In this document: positions 43,544-52,860 of the stretch, piece by piece
How positions within the stretch are numbered: the stretch's first letter is position 1
How the letters are laid out: the number at the start of each line of letters is the position of its first letter
Origin: Pseudomonas aestuarii
GTDB lineage: Bacteria > Pseudomonadota > Gammaproteobacteria > Pseudomonadales > Pseudomonadaceae
Direction: 5' to 3'
NCBI RefSeq assembly: GCF_027988105.1
Contig: NZ_JAQJZJ010000001.1
Coordinates: forward strand, 682,001 to 746,000
DNA length: 64,000 nt
Notes under the pieces: model-generated
The model's input: only the letters and a program-made list of their open reading frames with translations
What the model was told of the DNA's origin: nothing
Databases searched by the model: none
Translations under genes and position numbers: made by a program

Positions 43544-43807
43544 TCAGCCGACCAGCAGCAGGTAGGTCAGGGTCATGAGCACGATCAGGCCCAGCCAGAT
43601 CAGGGCATTGAGCTTGCTTCGGGCCACTATGCCGGGGCCGCGCAGGCAGATCGGTGGGTTTTCCTCTTGGTAGCGGTTGATCCGTTCCTCGGCTTCTTGC
43701 GCGCTTATCCCTTGGCGTACCTGCAGCAGTTCGATGGCTTCTTCGCGCCTGTCCTGCTGCAAAAGCAGTAGCACCTCCCCGGGCAGTGAGGGTTCATCGG
43801 CCGGCAT
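43544..43807 (-). CDS. Small membrane-anchored L7/L12-C-terminal-like protein
   Basis: The 87-residue protein has an N-terminal region (EEAIELLQVRQGISAQEAEE) that resembles the KxxAIKLxRExTGLGLKEAK helix pair of the ribosomal L7/L12 C-terminal domain, followed by a single C-terminal transmembrane helix (LIWLGLIVLMTLTYLLLVG). No ribosomal function is implied. It lies 20 bases downstream of the CoA-transferase gene on the same strand. Function unknown. Confidence 0.7.
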   Translation of the reverse strand: MPADEPSLPGEVLLLLQQDRREEAIELLQVRQGISAQEAEERINRYQEENPPICLRGPGIVARSKLNALIWLGLIVLMTLTYLLLVG

Positions 43808-43827
43808 GACTCTGCTCCTGGGCGGAT

Positions 43828-45027
43828 TCAGATGGCGCCGTTGCGGCGCAGTTCGGCAACAGCTTCATGCTTATAGCCTAGCGCAGCGAGGATCTGCTCG
43901 GTGTGTTCGCCCAGTTGCGGGCCGGTCCACTCGACGCCGCCCGGGGTGTCGGACAACTTGGGTACGATGCCGGGCATCTTGAATGGCTTGCCGTCCGGCA
44001 GCTTGGCGCTGAGGAGCATTTCGCGGGCCAGGTATTGCGGGTCGTTGAACATGTCCTCGGCGCTGAAGATGCGGCTGGCCGGTACTTCGGCCTGATTCAA
44101 GGTCTCTAGTACCTGATCCAGCGGCAGCGAGCCGACCCAGCGATCGATCACCCCATACAGCTCGTCGCGGCGTGCGTCACGGCCGTCATTGCTGGCCAGG
44201 CTGGGGTCGTCGGCCAGGTCGTGGCGGTCGAGGGCCTGCATGAAACGTTTGAAGATGGCATCGCCGTTGGCGCCGATCTGGATGTGCTTGCCATCGCTGC
44301 TGGTGTGGATCGAGGACGGCGTGATGCCGGGCATGATATTGCCGCTACGTTCGCGGATAAAACCGAATACATCGAACTCCGGCACCATGGACTCCATCAT
44401 GGCGAAGATCGCCTCATACAGCGCCACATCGACCACCTGGCCCTGGCCGCCATTCACTTCGCGGTGACGCAGCGCCATCAGCGCGCCTATCACGCCCCAG
44501 AGTGCGGCAATCGAATCGCCGATGGAAATGCCGGTGCGCACCGGGGGGCGGTCCTCGAAGCCAGTGATATAGCGCAGCCCGCCCATGGCTTCGCCGACCG
44601 CGCCGAAGCCCGGTTGATCCTTCATCGGCCCGCTCTGGCCGAAGCCGGACAGGCGCACCATTACCAGCTTGGGGTTGAGTGCATGCAGCACCTCCCAGCC
44701 CAGGCCGAGTTTTTCCAGCACGCCGGGGCGGAAGTTCTCGATCAGGATATCAGCCTCGCCGAGCAGCTTCTTCAGCACCTCCAGGCCTTGCGGGTGCTTG
44801 AGGTTGAGGGTGATCGACTGCTTGTTGCGCGCCTGCACGAACCACCACAAGGATGTCCCCTCGTAGAGCTTGCGCCACTTGCGCAGCGGGTCGCCGCCGT
44901 CGGGCGATTCGACCTTGATCACCTCGGCGCCGAACTCGGCGCAAATACGTGCGGCGAACGGGCCGGCGATCAGGCTGCCGAGTTCGATCACTTTCAGGCC
45001 GGCGAGGGGTTTGCTGGGCAGTTGCAT
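43828..45027 (-). CDS. Class III (CaiB/BaiF) CoA transferase
   Basis: The 399-residue family III CoA transferase begins with KPLAGLKVIELGSLIAGPF, contains ARNKQSITLNLKHPQGLEVL and ENFRPGVLEKLGL, and has the catalytic Asp in VVDVALYEA. Such enzymes move CoA between dicarboxylic or hydroxy acids. The closest in pattern are succinyl-CoA:dicarboxylate transferases, but the substrate cannot be told from sequence. No acyl-CoA dehydrogenase or lyase partner is nearby. It is divergent from yaeQ. Confidence 0.85.
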   Translation of the reverse strand: MQLPSKPLAGLKVIELGSLIAGPFAARICAEFGAEVIKVESPDGGDPLRKWRKLYEGTSLWWFVQARNKQSITLNLKHPQGLEVLKKLLGEADILIENFRPGVLEKLGLGWEVLHALNPKLVMVRLSGFGQSGPMKDQPGFGAVGEAMGGLRYITGFEDRPPVRTGISIGDSIAALWGVIGALMALRHREVNGGQGQVVDVALYEAIFAMMESMVPEFDVFGFIRERSGNIMPGITPSSIHTSSDGKHIQIGANGDAIFKRFMQALDRHDLADDPSLASNDGRDARRDELYGVIDRWVGSLPLDQVLETLNQAEVPASRIFSAEDMFNDPQYLAREMLLSAKLPDGKPFKMPGIVPKLSDTPGGVEWTGPQLGEHTEQILAALGYKHEAVAELRRNGAI

Positions 45028-45124
45028 GGCGCTTCCATCTATCAGGCTGTGGTCGCGACTCTAACGTGAGCGGGCGGCATCGGGTAGACTTGCCGACTTA
45101 TTTGCTCAGCCAAGAAGCCCGTCC

Positions 45125-45664
45125 ATGGCCCTGCCTTCCACGACCTACAAGATCGATCTGAACCTCACCGATATCGACCGCAGCATCTACCAGACCCTGC
45201 GTTTCACCGTGGCCAAACACCCCTCGGAAACCGAAGAGCGCCTGGCTGCGCGGTTGATCGCCTATGCCCTGTTCTACGACGAGCAGCTGGCTTTCGGTCG
45301 TGGCCTGTCGGATGTCGACGAGCCGGCGCTGTGGGAAAAGAGCCTGGACGACCGTGTGCTGCACTGGATCGAAGTCGGCCAACCCGATAGCGACCGCATC
45401 ACCTGGTGCTCGCGGCGCACCGAGAAGTTCAGCCTGGTGGCCTATGGCAACTTGCGCGTGTGGCAGACCAAGGTGCTCGCTCCGGTGCGCAGCCTGAAGA
45501 ACATCAACGTGGTGGCGCTGGACCAGGAGGCGCTGGCCAGCCTGGCGCTGGATATGCCGCGGGCGCTGAGCTGGAGCGTGATGATCAGCGACGGCGAACT
45601 GTTCGTCACTGACGAGCGTGGCCAGCATGAAGTGCCGATCGAGTGGCTGATCGGCCAGCGCTGA
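45125..45664 (+). CDS. yaeQ: YaeQ family protein
   Basis: The 179-residue protein matches the YaeQ family throughout: ALPSTTYKIDLNLTDIDRSI, HPSETEERLAARLIAYALFY, and the late ELFVTDERGQHEVPIEWL. YaeQ has a PD-(D/E)XK nuclease-like fold; early claims that it is an RfaH suppressor were not upheld. Function is unknown. It begins a plus-strand series with the DUF1330 gene and recJ. Confidence 0.9.
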   Translation: MALPSTTYKIDLNLTDIDRSIYQTLRFTVAKHPSETEERLAARLIAYALFYDEQLAFGRGLSDVDEPALWEKSLDDRVLHWIEVGQPDSDRITWCSRRTEKFSLVAYGNLRVWQTKVLAPVRSLKNINVVALDQEALASLALDMPRALSWSVMISDGELFVTDERGQHEVPIEWLIGQR

Positions 45665-45769
45665 GGGAATGCGGGCCTGCGAGGATAACCGGTTATCAGA
45701 GTGGCTGATGAAACTTGACCCTCGCTGGGGTGCTGCTCAGCCTGCCGGTTTGCATATGAGGAACCTGCC

Positions 45770-46174
45770 ATGCCCAGCCTGAACCCCAGTCGCGAGCAAC
45801 TTGCCGAATTCGCCGAAAACATGCCGGCCGATAAACCCATCCTGATGCTCAACCTGTTGCGTTACAACGAACAGGCCGCGTATCCGCCGGGCAGCGAGCA
45901 CGCCGCCTGCAGTGGCCCTGAGGCTTACGCCCGCTATAGCCGCACGGCGATCGCCAAGGTGCGTGGTGTCGGTGGTGCGGTTGAGGTCATGGCGCAGGCG
46001 CAGGTCGCACTGATTGCGCCGCCGGATGAGTGCTGGGATCAGGTGTTGCTGGTGCGCTATCCGAGCAAGGCGGCGTTTTTGAGCATGCTTGCCGACAGCG
46101 AGTATCAAGCCGCCACCGTACACCGCAGCGCTGCCCTGGCCGATTCACGCCTGATCGGTTGCATCGCGCCATGA
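45770..46174 (+). CDS. DUF1330-family ferredoxin-like-fold protein
   Basis: The 134-residue protein contains ADKPILMLNLLRYNEQA near the start, WDQVLLVRYPSKAAFLSML in the middle, and no signal peptide. This is the pattern of DUF1330/Dabb-like single-domain proteins, which often act as small enzymes or binding proteins. No partner is visible; yaeQ precedes it and recJ follows by 65 bases. Function unknown. Confidence 0.75.
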   Translation: MPSLNPSREQLAEFAENMPADKPILMLNLLRYNEQAAYPPGSEHAACSGPEAYARYSRTAIAKVRGVGGAVEVMAQAQVALIAPPDECWDQVLLVRYPSKAAFLSMLADSEYQAATVHRSAALADSRLIGCIAP

Positions 46175-46239
46175 TGAACTGGATGCGGGCGGCGGCCACG
46201 GTTTCTCCGAATAAATTCAACTAGCCGATAAAGAGTCCC

Positions 46240-47952
46240 ATGCGCATCGAAGCCCGCCCGCTACCCGCCATCCTGCCCGATCTGGGCAATCTGCCGCCGC
46301 TGTTGACCCGCCTGTATGCCGCCCGTGGCGTGCAGTCGCTGGCCGAACTGGACAAGGGCCTGGCACGGCTGATCCCCTATCAGCAGCTCAAGGGCATCGA
46401 GGCAGCGGTCGAGTTGCTGGTGCAAGCCCTGGAGCAGGGCCAGCGCATGCTGATCGTCGGTGACTTCGATGCCGATGGCGCCACCGCCAGCACCGTAGGC
46501 ATGCTCGGGTTGCGCATGCTCGGCGCGGCGCATATCGACTACCTGGTGCCGAACCGCTTCGAGTTTGGCTACGGCCTGACTCCGGAAATCGTCGCGGTGG
46601 CGCTGCAGCGCCAGCCGCAGTTGTTGATTACCGTGGACAACGGCATTTCCAGTGTCGAGGGCGTGGCGGCGGCCAAGGCGGCGGGGCTGATGGTGCTGGT
46701 CACCGATCACCACCTGCCGGGGGCCGAGCTGCCTGCCGCGGATGCCATCGTCAATCCCAATCAGCTGGGTTGCCAGTTCCCGAGCAAGGCCATGGCCGGG
46801 GTCGGGGTGATTTTCTACGTGCTGCTGGCGCTGCGTGCACGGTTGCGCGAGCTGAGCTGGTTCAGTGCACAGCGCCCGGAGCCGAATCTGGCCGAGCTGC
46901 TCGACCTGGTGGCGCTGGGCAGCGTCGCCGACGTGGTGCCGCTGGATGCCAACAACCGCATCCTCGTGCATCAGGGCCTGGCGCGGATACGTGCAGGCCG
47001 CGCCCGACCGGGCCTGCGCGCGATTCTCGAAGTGGCCGGGCGTCAGGCCGAGCGCATCACCTCCACCGACCTGGGGTTTATCCTCGGTCCACGCCTGAAT
47101 GCGGCGGGACGCCTGGATGACATGAGCCTGGGGATCGAATGCCTGCTCTGCGAGGATGAGGCCCTGGCCCGCGACATGGCGGTGGAGTTGGACCAGCTCA
47201 ACCAGGACCGCAAGGCCATCGAGCAGGGCATGCAGCGCGAGGCCCTGGCCCAGCTCAAGGAACTGCCGCTGGAGGACATGCCGTTCGGCCTGTGCCTGTT
47301 CGACGCCGACTGGCACCAGGGCGTGATCGGTATCCTCGCCTCGCGCCTGAAGGAGCGTTACCACCGGCCGACCATTGCCTTCGCCGATGCCGGCGACGGT
47401 GTGCTCAAGGGGTCGGCGCGCTCGGTGCCGGGCTTTCATATCCGCGATGCCCTGGATGCCGTCGCGGCCAGGCATCCGCAGCTGATCAGCAAGTTCGGCG
47501 GGCATGCCATGGCGGCCGGCTTGTCGCTGCCCGAAGCCAACTTCGGTGCCTTTGCCGCGGCCTTCGATGCCGAGGTGCGGCGCCAGCTGGACGAAGACGA
47601 CCTGACCGGGCGCTTGCTGTCCGATGGCGCCCTGTCGGTCGAGGAGTTTCACCTGCCCCTGGCCAAGGAGCTGCGCAATGCCGGGCCCTGGGGCCAGCAT
47701 TTTCCCGAGCCGCTGTTTCACGGCGTGTTTCAGGTGGTGCAGCAGCGCCTGGTCGGCGACAAGCACCTCAAGCTGGTGCTGAAGACCGAGTGCGGCGGCC
47801 AGACCCTGGACGGTATCGCCTTCAATATCGACCGCGAGGTCTGGCCCAATCCCACCGTGCGCTGGGTCGAACTGGCCTACAAACTGGACGTCAACGAGTA
47901 CCGCGGCCGGGAAAGCGTGCAGTTGATGGTGGCGCATCTGGCGCCGCGCTGA
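46240..47952 (+). CDS. recJ: Single-stranded-DNA exonuclease RecJ
   Basis: The 570-residue 5'-3' exonuclease belongs to the DHH phosphoesterase family. Motifs include GDFDADGATAST (metal-binding Asps), VTDHHLPGAELP (DHH), DLVALGSVADVVPL and the DHHA1 region with SKFGGHAMAAGLSL. The OB-fold follows at the C-terminus. RecJ processes single strands in recombination and mismatch repair. ATG 46240 gives MRIEARPLPAILPDLGNL. Confidence 0.96.
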   Translation: MRIEARPLPAILPDLGNLPPLLTRLYAARGVQSLAELDKGLARLIPYQQLKGIEAAVELLVQALEQGQRMLIVGDFDADGATASTVGMLGLRMLGAAHIDYLVPNRFEFGYGLTPEIVAVALQRQPQLLITVDNGISSVEGVAAAKAAGLMVLVTDHHLPGAELPAADAIVNPNQLGCQFPSKAMAGVGVIFYVLLALRARLRELSWFSAQRPEPNLAELLDLVALGSVADVVPLDANNRILVHQGLARIRAGRARPGLRAILEVAGRQAERITSTDLGFILGPRLNAAGRLDDMSLGIECLLCEDEALARDMAVELDQLNQDRKAIEQGMQREALAQLKELPLEDMPFGLCLFDADWHQGVIGILASRLKERYHRPTIAFADAGDGVLKGSARSVPGFHIRDALDAVAARHPQLISKFGGHAMAAGLSLPEANFGAFAAAFDAEVRRQLDEDDLTGRLLSDGALSVEEFHLPLAKELRNAGPWGQHFPEPLFHGVFQVVQQRLVGDKHLKLVLKTECGGQTLDGIAFNIDREVWPNPTVRWVELAYKLDVNEYRGRESVQLMVAHLAPR

Positions 47953-47972
47953 GCTGTCGCCCGCTAATTGAC

Positions 47973-48120
47973 GGTGCACTGCCTGTTGCGAGTGACACCT
48001 TGCTGGATCGGGGGTTTATCCAGATTCTGCGGCCTGTCCGTAGGGCGGCTTCGGCGCGAAGCGACAACCCGCCAGTTTTGCGCCGCGCCGATGCGCCCTG
48101 GTGCACTGCCTGCGGCGAGT
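47973..48120. repeat. Imperfect direct repeat flanking a GTAGGGCGG half element after recJ
   Basis: GGTGCACTGCCTGTTGCGAG (47973-47992) recurs as GGTGCACTGCCTGCGGCGAG (48100-48119), two mismatches in 20. The sequence between them includes GTAGGGCGGCTTCGGCGCGA (from 48040), related to the palindrome at 3012-3067. No gene is present in this gap. Confidence 0.5.
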
Positions 48121-48144
48121 AATGATGGGATGGAGCGTAGGCTG

Positions 48145-48816
48145 TCAGCCCTGGTTGGCCTGCTGGCGTCGCTCATCGGCGAGCACGCGTTCGCTGACAT
48201 CGTTCCAGCGCGAGAGCAGCTGCGGCGATTGCGCGGATTTCTGCTGCGGCGTCTTGGCCAGGAAGATCCCGTAGTTGTTGAAGGCATACACCGGCAGCAG
48301 GTCGCGGCGTTCGCCGGCCGGCTTGATCCGCGGCTCGATGTTGTCGAGGATCAGTGGCTGCGCCGCCTGGCTCGGGTAGTAGGCCAGCACCATGTGCGCC
48401 TGATTGAGCGCCAGCGCCTTGACGAATGTCAGGCGCAACTTTTCGCTGGGCACGCCCATCTCCACCAGGGTGAAGTACTTGCCGATGGCGAAATCCTCGC
48501 AGTCGCCCCGGCCGCGCGTCAGGGTCTGCGCCGGTGTCGCCCAGTACTCGTCCACGCCCCATATTTCGCGATCGCTGCCATAGCTCACCGAGCGATTGAT
48601 GAAGTCGTTGACCGTTTGCAGTTTGCTGCGCTCGTCCAGGACGCCGCCCTGCTCGATCAGGCTGCGCCAACTGCTCCACCGGGCCTGCTCGATGGCTTGG
48701 TCGAGGGCGGAAGCGGCGGGCCGGGAGGCGCCAAGGCAGGAGTTGCCGGCCATGCTTAGCAGGATTGCCAGGGCAATGGGCAGTGTGCGGGTGAGGGTGA
48801 CGGGAAATCGGGGCAT
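48145..48816 (-). CDS. LapG-like transglutaminase-fold cysteine protease (BTLCP)
   Basis: The 223-residue exported protein has an N-terminal signal (FPVTLTRTLPIALAILLSMA) and a bacterial transglutaminase-like cysteine protease domain. The triad is Cys106 (RGRGDCEDFA), His141 (NQAHMVLAYY) and Asp158 (LILDNIEP); WGVDEYWATPAQTL is also typical of LapG. LapG releases the LapA-type biofilm adhesin and is held by the c-di-GMP receptor LapD. Neither lapD nor a large adhesin gene is near, so the role is inferred from family. ATG 48816 was chosen because it opens the signal peptide. Confidence 0.82.
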   Translation of the reverse strand: MPRFPVTLTRTLPIALAILLSMAGNSCLGASRPAASALDQAIEQARWSSWRSLIEQGGVLDERSKLQTVNDFINRSVSYGSDREIWGVDEYWATPAQTLTRGRGDCEDFAIGKYFTLVEMGVPSEKLRLTFVKALALNQAHMVLAYYPSQAAQPLILDNIEPRIKPAGERRDLLPVYAFNNYGIFLAKTPQQKSAQSPQLLSRWNDVSERVLADERRQQANQG

Positions 48817-49064
48817 GGTTGGGGTGTCTGCGCTGGACGGTTGAGCTATCCATAGCCTTGACCGAGTATTACCCGGTTTTGCCGCCATCCTACCGACGTC
48901 AATTAGTGAGCGCATAGAGGCAGTGTGTGATGGAAAACACTATTTGAGGATTTCCCCCGATTAACCGACGAACTGCATGGGGGTGGTGTTGGCGGGGTAA
49001 TGACTGCGGCAGGGAAGTCGTGGCGCAGGGAGGGGCGCCGCCGGTGGCCGGCGGCGCGGTGGAC

Positions 49065-49541
49065 TTACCAGCCCAGCTGCTTGTTGAAGCCGAGGGCGTC
49101 GTAGTAGTCGCCCTGGTAGGCGATCTTGCCGTCCTTGATGCGGATGAAGCTGACCCCTTCGAAACTCAGCGGCTTGCCGGTGGCCGGGGTGTCCGGACCC
49201 CAGGCGCCGCTGTTGGTGCCGCTGAACTGCCACTGGAAGGCGATGCCATCGGGGCCGACGATCGGCTCGCTGGTCATCTTCCAGCTCAGGTCCGGCACCG
49301 CGTCGATGAACACCTTGATCACGTTGTCGCGCGCGGCCGCCTTGCCATTCTGCGGGGTGCCGACGGTGGCATCGAAGTACACCGCATCCTCGGCCAGGAA
49401 GGTCGCGGCCTGCTCGGCGTCGTGGGCATTCCAGGCGGCCATGTAGCCATCGACGATGGCCTTGGCGTCATCCGCGGCCTGGGCCAGGCCGGCGGCGGCG
49501 AACAGCATGAAGAAACTGATACTGCGCAATGCGTTTTTCAT
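49065..49541 (-). CDS. Exported NTF2-fold (SnoaL-like) protein
   Basis: The 158-residue protein starts with a signal peptide (MKNALRSISFFMLFAAAGLA) and continues as an NTF2-like/SnoaL-like domain: VDGYMAAWNAHDAEQAATFL, then DGIAFQWQFSGTN and SLSFEGVSFIRIKDGKI-type strands near the C-terminus. These folds bind small ligands or act as isomerases; no catalytic residues can be assigned. It lies 63 bases downstream of patD on the same strand and is probably exported to the periplasm. Confidence 0.8.
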   Translation of the reverse strand: MKNALRSISFFMLFAAAGLAQAADDAKAIVDGYMAAWNAHDAEQAATFLAEDAVYFDATVGTPQNGKAAARDNVIKVFIDAVPDLSWKMTSEPIVGPDGIAFQWQFSGTNSGAWGPDTPATGKPLSFEGVSFIRIKDGKIAYQGDYYDALGFNKQLGW

Positions 49542-49604
49542 TATGGGTGCTCCAGTTCAGAGTGAGTGGCCCGACATGGGCCGCCCGGCTTTTGTTACCA
49601 GCGG

Positions 49605-51029
49605 CTAATGCTTGAACATGACGTGACGCACGGCGGTGTAGTCCTCCAGTCCGTACATCGACATGTCCTTGCCATAGCCGGACAGCTTCATCCCGCCATG
49701 GGGCATTTCGTTGACCAGCATGAAGTGGGTGTTGACCCAGGTGCAGCCGTACTGCAGGCGCGCGGCGATGCGGTGGGCGCGGCCGACGTCCTGGGTCCAC
49801 ACCGAGGAAGCCAGGCCGTAGTCGGAGTCGTTGGCCCAGGCCAGCGCCTGCGCCTCGTCGTCGAACCGGGTGACCGAGACCACCGGGCCGAACACTTCGC
49901 GACGCACGATTTCGTCCTCCTGGCGGGCGCCGGCCAGCACCGTCGGTTGGTAGAAGAAGCCGGGGCCGGCGACCGCCTTGCCGCCGGTGACCACCTCGAT
50001 GTGCCCCAGCGCCGCCGCGCGCTCGACGAAGCCACTGGCGCGCTCGCGGTGCTCGGCGGTGATCAGTGGGCCCAGTTCGGTGGCCGGGTCGTGCTGCAGG
50101 CCGTGCTTGATGCTGCCGACCGCCGCGCCCAGTTCGGCGACGAACTTCTCGTAGATGCCTTTCTGCGCATAAATGCGGCAGGCGGCGGTGCAGTCCTGGC
50201 CGGCGTTGTAGAAGCCGAAGGTGCGGATGCCCTCCACCGCGGCGGCGATGTCGGCGTCGTCGAAGATCAGCACCGGCGCCTTGCCGCCCAGTTCCATGTG
50301 CATGCGCTTCACCGAGGCGGCGGTGCTGGCAATGATGTTCGAGCCGGTGGCGACCGAGCCGGTCAGCGACACCATGCGCACCTGCGGGTGGGTCACCAGC
50401 GGGCTGCCGACGCTGGCGCCGCGGCCGAAGACGATGTTGACCACCCCGGCGGGGAAGATCTCGGCGAGGAACTCGGCCAGCTTCAGCGCGGTCAGCGGGG
50501 TCTGTTCGGAGGGCTTGAGCACCACGGTATTGCCGGCGGCCAAGGCCGGGGCGAGCTTCCAGGCGGCCATCATCAGCGGGTAGTTCCAGGGCGCGATGGA
50601 CGCCACCACGCCGATCGGGTCGCGGCGGATCATCGAGGTGTGCCCCGGCAGGTACTCGCCGGCGGCGCTGCCACTGAGGCAGCGGCTGGCGCCGGCGAAG
50701 AAACGGAACACGTCGGCGATGGCCGGGATCTCGTCGTTCAGCGCGGCGGCGTAGGGTTTGCCGCAGTTGTCCGACTCCAGGCGGGCGAACTCCTCGGCAT
50801 GCGCCTCGATCTTGTCGGCCAGGCGCAGCAGCAACAGTGCGCGGTCCTTCGGCGCGGTCTGCGACCAGCCGTCGAAGGCGGCGTCGGCGGCGCGCACGGC
50901 GGCATCGACCTGCTCGCTGCTGGCCTCGTTGATATGCAGCAGCGGCGCGCCGAGCGCCGGGTTGAGCACCGCCAGGCTGGCGCCTTCGCCAGCGACCAGG
51001 CGGCCATTGATCAGCAGTTTGCTTTGCAT
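49605..51029 (-). CDS. patD: Gamma-aminobutyraldehyde dehydrogenase (PatD/YdcW type)
   Basis: The 474-residue NAD-dependent aldehyde dehydrogenase agrees closely with E. coli PatD (YdcW), which has the same length and oxidises 4-aminobutyraldehyde from putrescine to GABA. Catalytic residues are visible: Glu in [10 protein letters not shown] and Cys in [15 protein letters not shown]-binding and substrate motifs [13 protein letters not shown] and SLTGSVATG are present. It is last in the minus-strand cluster with ydcSTUV, the same order as in E. coli. A second, related dehydrogenase heads the cluster. Confidence 0.9.
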   Translation of the reverse strand: MQSKLLINGRLVAGEGASLAVLNPALGAPLLHINEASSEQVDAAVRAADAAFDGWSQTAPKDRALLLLRLADKIEAHAEEFARLESDNCGKPYAAALNDEIPAIADVFRFFAGASRCLSGSAAGEYLPGHTSMIRRDPIGVVASIAPWNYPLMMAAWKLAPALAAGNTVVLKPSEQTPLTALKLAEFLAEIFPAGVVNIVFGRGASVGSPLVTHPQVRMVSLTGSVATGSNIIASTAASVKRMHMELGGKAPVLIFDDADIAAAVEGIRTFGFYNAGQDCTAACRIYAQKGIYEKFVAELGAAVGSIKHGLQHDPATELGPLITAEHRERASGFVERAAALGHIEVVTGGKAVAGPGFFYQPTVLAGARQEDEIVRREVFGPVVSVTRFDDEAQALAWANDSDYGLASSVWTQDVGRAHRIAARLQYGCTWVNTHFMLVNEMPHGGMKLSGYGKDMSMYGLEDYTAVRHVMFKH

Positions 51030-51094
51030 TGCGCAATCCTCTGGTTGGGGCTTCTACGAATTCACCGCGGCCGCGAGTTCGCGCCGCGTCAGGC

Positions 51095-51919
51095 TCATTT
51101 ACCGCCGCTGCCGGCCACGCTCTCGCCGCCCTTGGTCAGGTAGTAGGCACCGAGGATCGGGATCATGGTCACCAGCATCACCGACATCGCCACCACGTTG
51201 GTCACCGGCACGTCGCGCGGTCGGCTCAACTGGTTGAGCAGCCACAGCGGCAGGGTGCGCTCGTGACCGGCGGTGAAGGTGGTGACGATGATCTCGTCGA
51301 ACGACAGGGCGAAGGCGAGCATGCCGCCGGCCAGCAGGGCCGAGCCGAGGTTGGGCAGGATGATGTAGCGAAAGGTCTGCCAGCCGTCGGCGCCGAGATC
51401 CATCGAGGCCTCGATCAGGCTGTAGGAGGTGCGGCGGAAGCGGGCGATCACGTTGTTGTAGACGATCACCACGCAGAAGGTGGCGTGGCCGACGACGATG
51501 GTGAAGATGCCCGGCTCGATATCCAGGGTCTTGAACGCCGCCAGCAGGGCCAGGCCGGTGACGATGCCGGGCAGGGCGATCGGCAGGATCAGCAGCAGCG
51601 AGATGCCCTCCTTGCCGAAGAAGTCGCGGCGGTACAGCGCGGCGGCGGCCAGGGTGCCGAGGACCAGGGCGATCAGGGTGGCCAGGCAGGCGATCTGCAG
51701 CGACAGCTTGATCGCCTCGAGCACGTCGACCCGGGCGAAGGCCACGCTGAACCAGTGCAGGGTGAAGCCCTGGGGCGGGAAGCTGAAGGCGGCGTCTTCG
51801 GTGTTGAAGGCGTAGATGAAGATGATCAGGATCGGGAAGTGGAGGAATAGCAGTCCCGCCCACGCCGCCAGCTTCAGGCCCCAGGAAGCCCGCTCTGATG
51901 AGGGAGTATTAGAGCGCAT
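51095..51919 (-). CDS. ydcV: ABC transporter permease YdcV
   Basis: The 274-residue inner-membrane permease has six transmembrane segments and the EAA loop ([20 protein letters not shown]). It belongs to the PotC/YdcV branch of spermidine/putrescine-type permeases. The start codon overlaps ydcU by 11 bases. With YdcU it forms the channel of the importer. Confidence 0.9.
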   Translation of the reverse strand: MRSNTPSSERASWGLKLAAWAGLLFLHFPILIIFIYAFNTEDAAFSFPPQGFTLHWFSVAFARVDVLEAIKLSLQIACLATLIALVLGTLAAAALYRRDFFGKEGISLLLILPIALPGIVTGLALLAAFKTLDIEPGIFTIVVGHATFCVVIVYNNVIARFRRTSYSLIEASMDLGADGWQTFRYIILPNLGSALLAGGMLAFALSFDEIIVTTFTAGHERTLPLWLLNQLSRPRDVPVTNVVAMSVMLVTMIPILGAYYLTKGGESVAGSGGK

Positions 51920-52859
51920 CGAAGGCCCCCAGGCGTTTGACGATGGACAGGTAGATGGCGATCAGCACGATCGGCACCAGGGTGAAGGCGGCGGCCATCG
52001 GCATGTTGCCGACCGCGCCCTGCTGCACGTAAACCATGCTGCCGATGAAGAAGCCGGGTGGGCCGACCAGTTGCGGCACGATGAAGTCGCCCAGGGTCAG
52101 CGAGAAGGTGAAAATCGAGCCGGCGGCGATGCCGGGGATCGACAGCGGCAGGATCACCTGGACGAAGGTCTGCCAGGGGCGCGCGCCGAGGTCGGCGGAG
52201 GCCTGCAGCAGCGAGGGCGGCAGGCGCTCCAGGGCGGCCTGGATCGGCAGGATCATGAACGGCAGCCAGATGTAGACGAACACCAGGAAGCGGCCCAGGT
52301 GCGAGGTCGACAGGGTGCTGCCGCCGACCCCGGGAATGCTCAGGATCAGTTGCAGGGTCGGCGCCAGGCCGAGCTGGTCGACGAACCACTGGGCCACCCC
52401 GCCCTTGGCCAGCAGCAGGGTCCAGGCATAGGCCTTGACGATGTAGCTGGCCCACATCGGCATCATCACCGCGATGTAGAAGAACGCCTTGGTCTTGCCC
52501 GTGGTGTGGCGCGCCATGTAGTAGGCGATGGGGAAGGCCAGCAGGGCGCTGGCCAGGGACACGGCGATGGCCATGCTCAGGGTGCGCAGGATGATGTCGT
52601 AGTTGGCGGGCCGGAACAGCGCGATCAGGTTGTCCAGGGTCAGCTCCGGGGTGACCATCATGCTGTAGTCGTCGAAGGTATACAGGCCCTGCCAGAGCAG
52701 GGTCAGCAGCGAGCCGAAGTAGATTGCGCCGAACCACAGCAGCGGCGGCACCAGCAGCAACGCCAGGTACAGGTTGGGCTTGCGGTAGAGCAGGTTGGCC
52801 AGGCGGTGCAGCGGGCCATGGGCCGGCTGGCGTGTCCGGGATTTCAAGGACGCCTCCAT
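51909..52859 (-). CDS. ydcU: ABC transporter permease YdcU
   Basis: The 316-residue permease belongs to the PotB/YdcU branch. Hydrophobic segments include [20 protein letters not shown] and the EAA loop [18 protein letters not shown] chose ATG 52859, one base from the ydcT stop; the longer frame starts with TTG 52883 inside ydcT. It is coupled to the ATPase gene upstream and ydcV downstream. Confidence 0.9.
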   Translation of the reverse strand: MEASLKSRTRQPAHGPLHRLANLLYRKPNLYLALLLVPPLLWFGAIYFGSLLTLLWQGLYTFDDYSMMVTPELTLDNLIALFRPANYDIILRTLSMAIAVSLASALLAFPIAYYMARHTTGKTKAFFYIAVMMPMWASYIVKAYAWTLLLAKGGVAQWFVDQLGLAPTLQLILSIPGVGGSTLSTSHLGRFLVFVYIWLPFMILPIQAALERLPPSLLQASADLGARPWQTFVQVILPLSIPGIAAGSIFTFSLTLGDFIVPQLVGPPGFFIGSMVYVQQGAVGNMPMAAAFTLVPIVLIAIYLSIVKRLGAFDAL

Positions 52860-52860
52860 T

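Noticed and set aside
43828-45027. Carnitine metabolism role for the CaiB-type gene
   Set aside because: No carnitine dehydratase, ligase or transporter genes are nearby; family III CoA transferases have many substrates.
49468-51036. Minus-strand 522-codon frame overlapping patD
   Set aside because: Arg/Gly-rich frame-shifted reading of patD; the true frame matches PatD from end to end.
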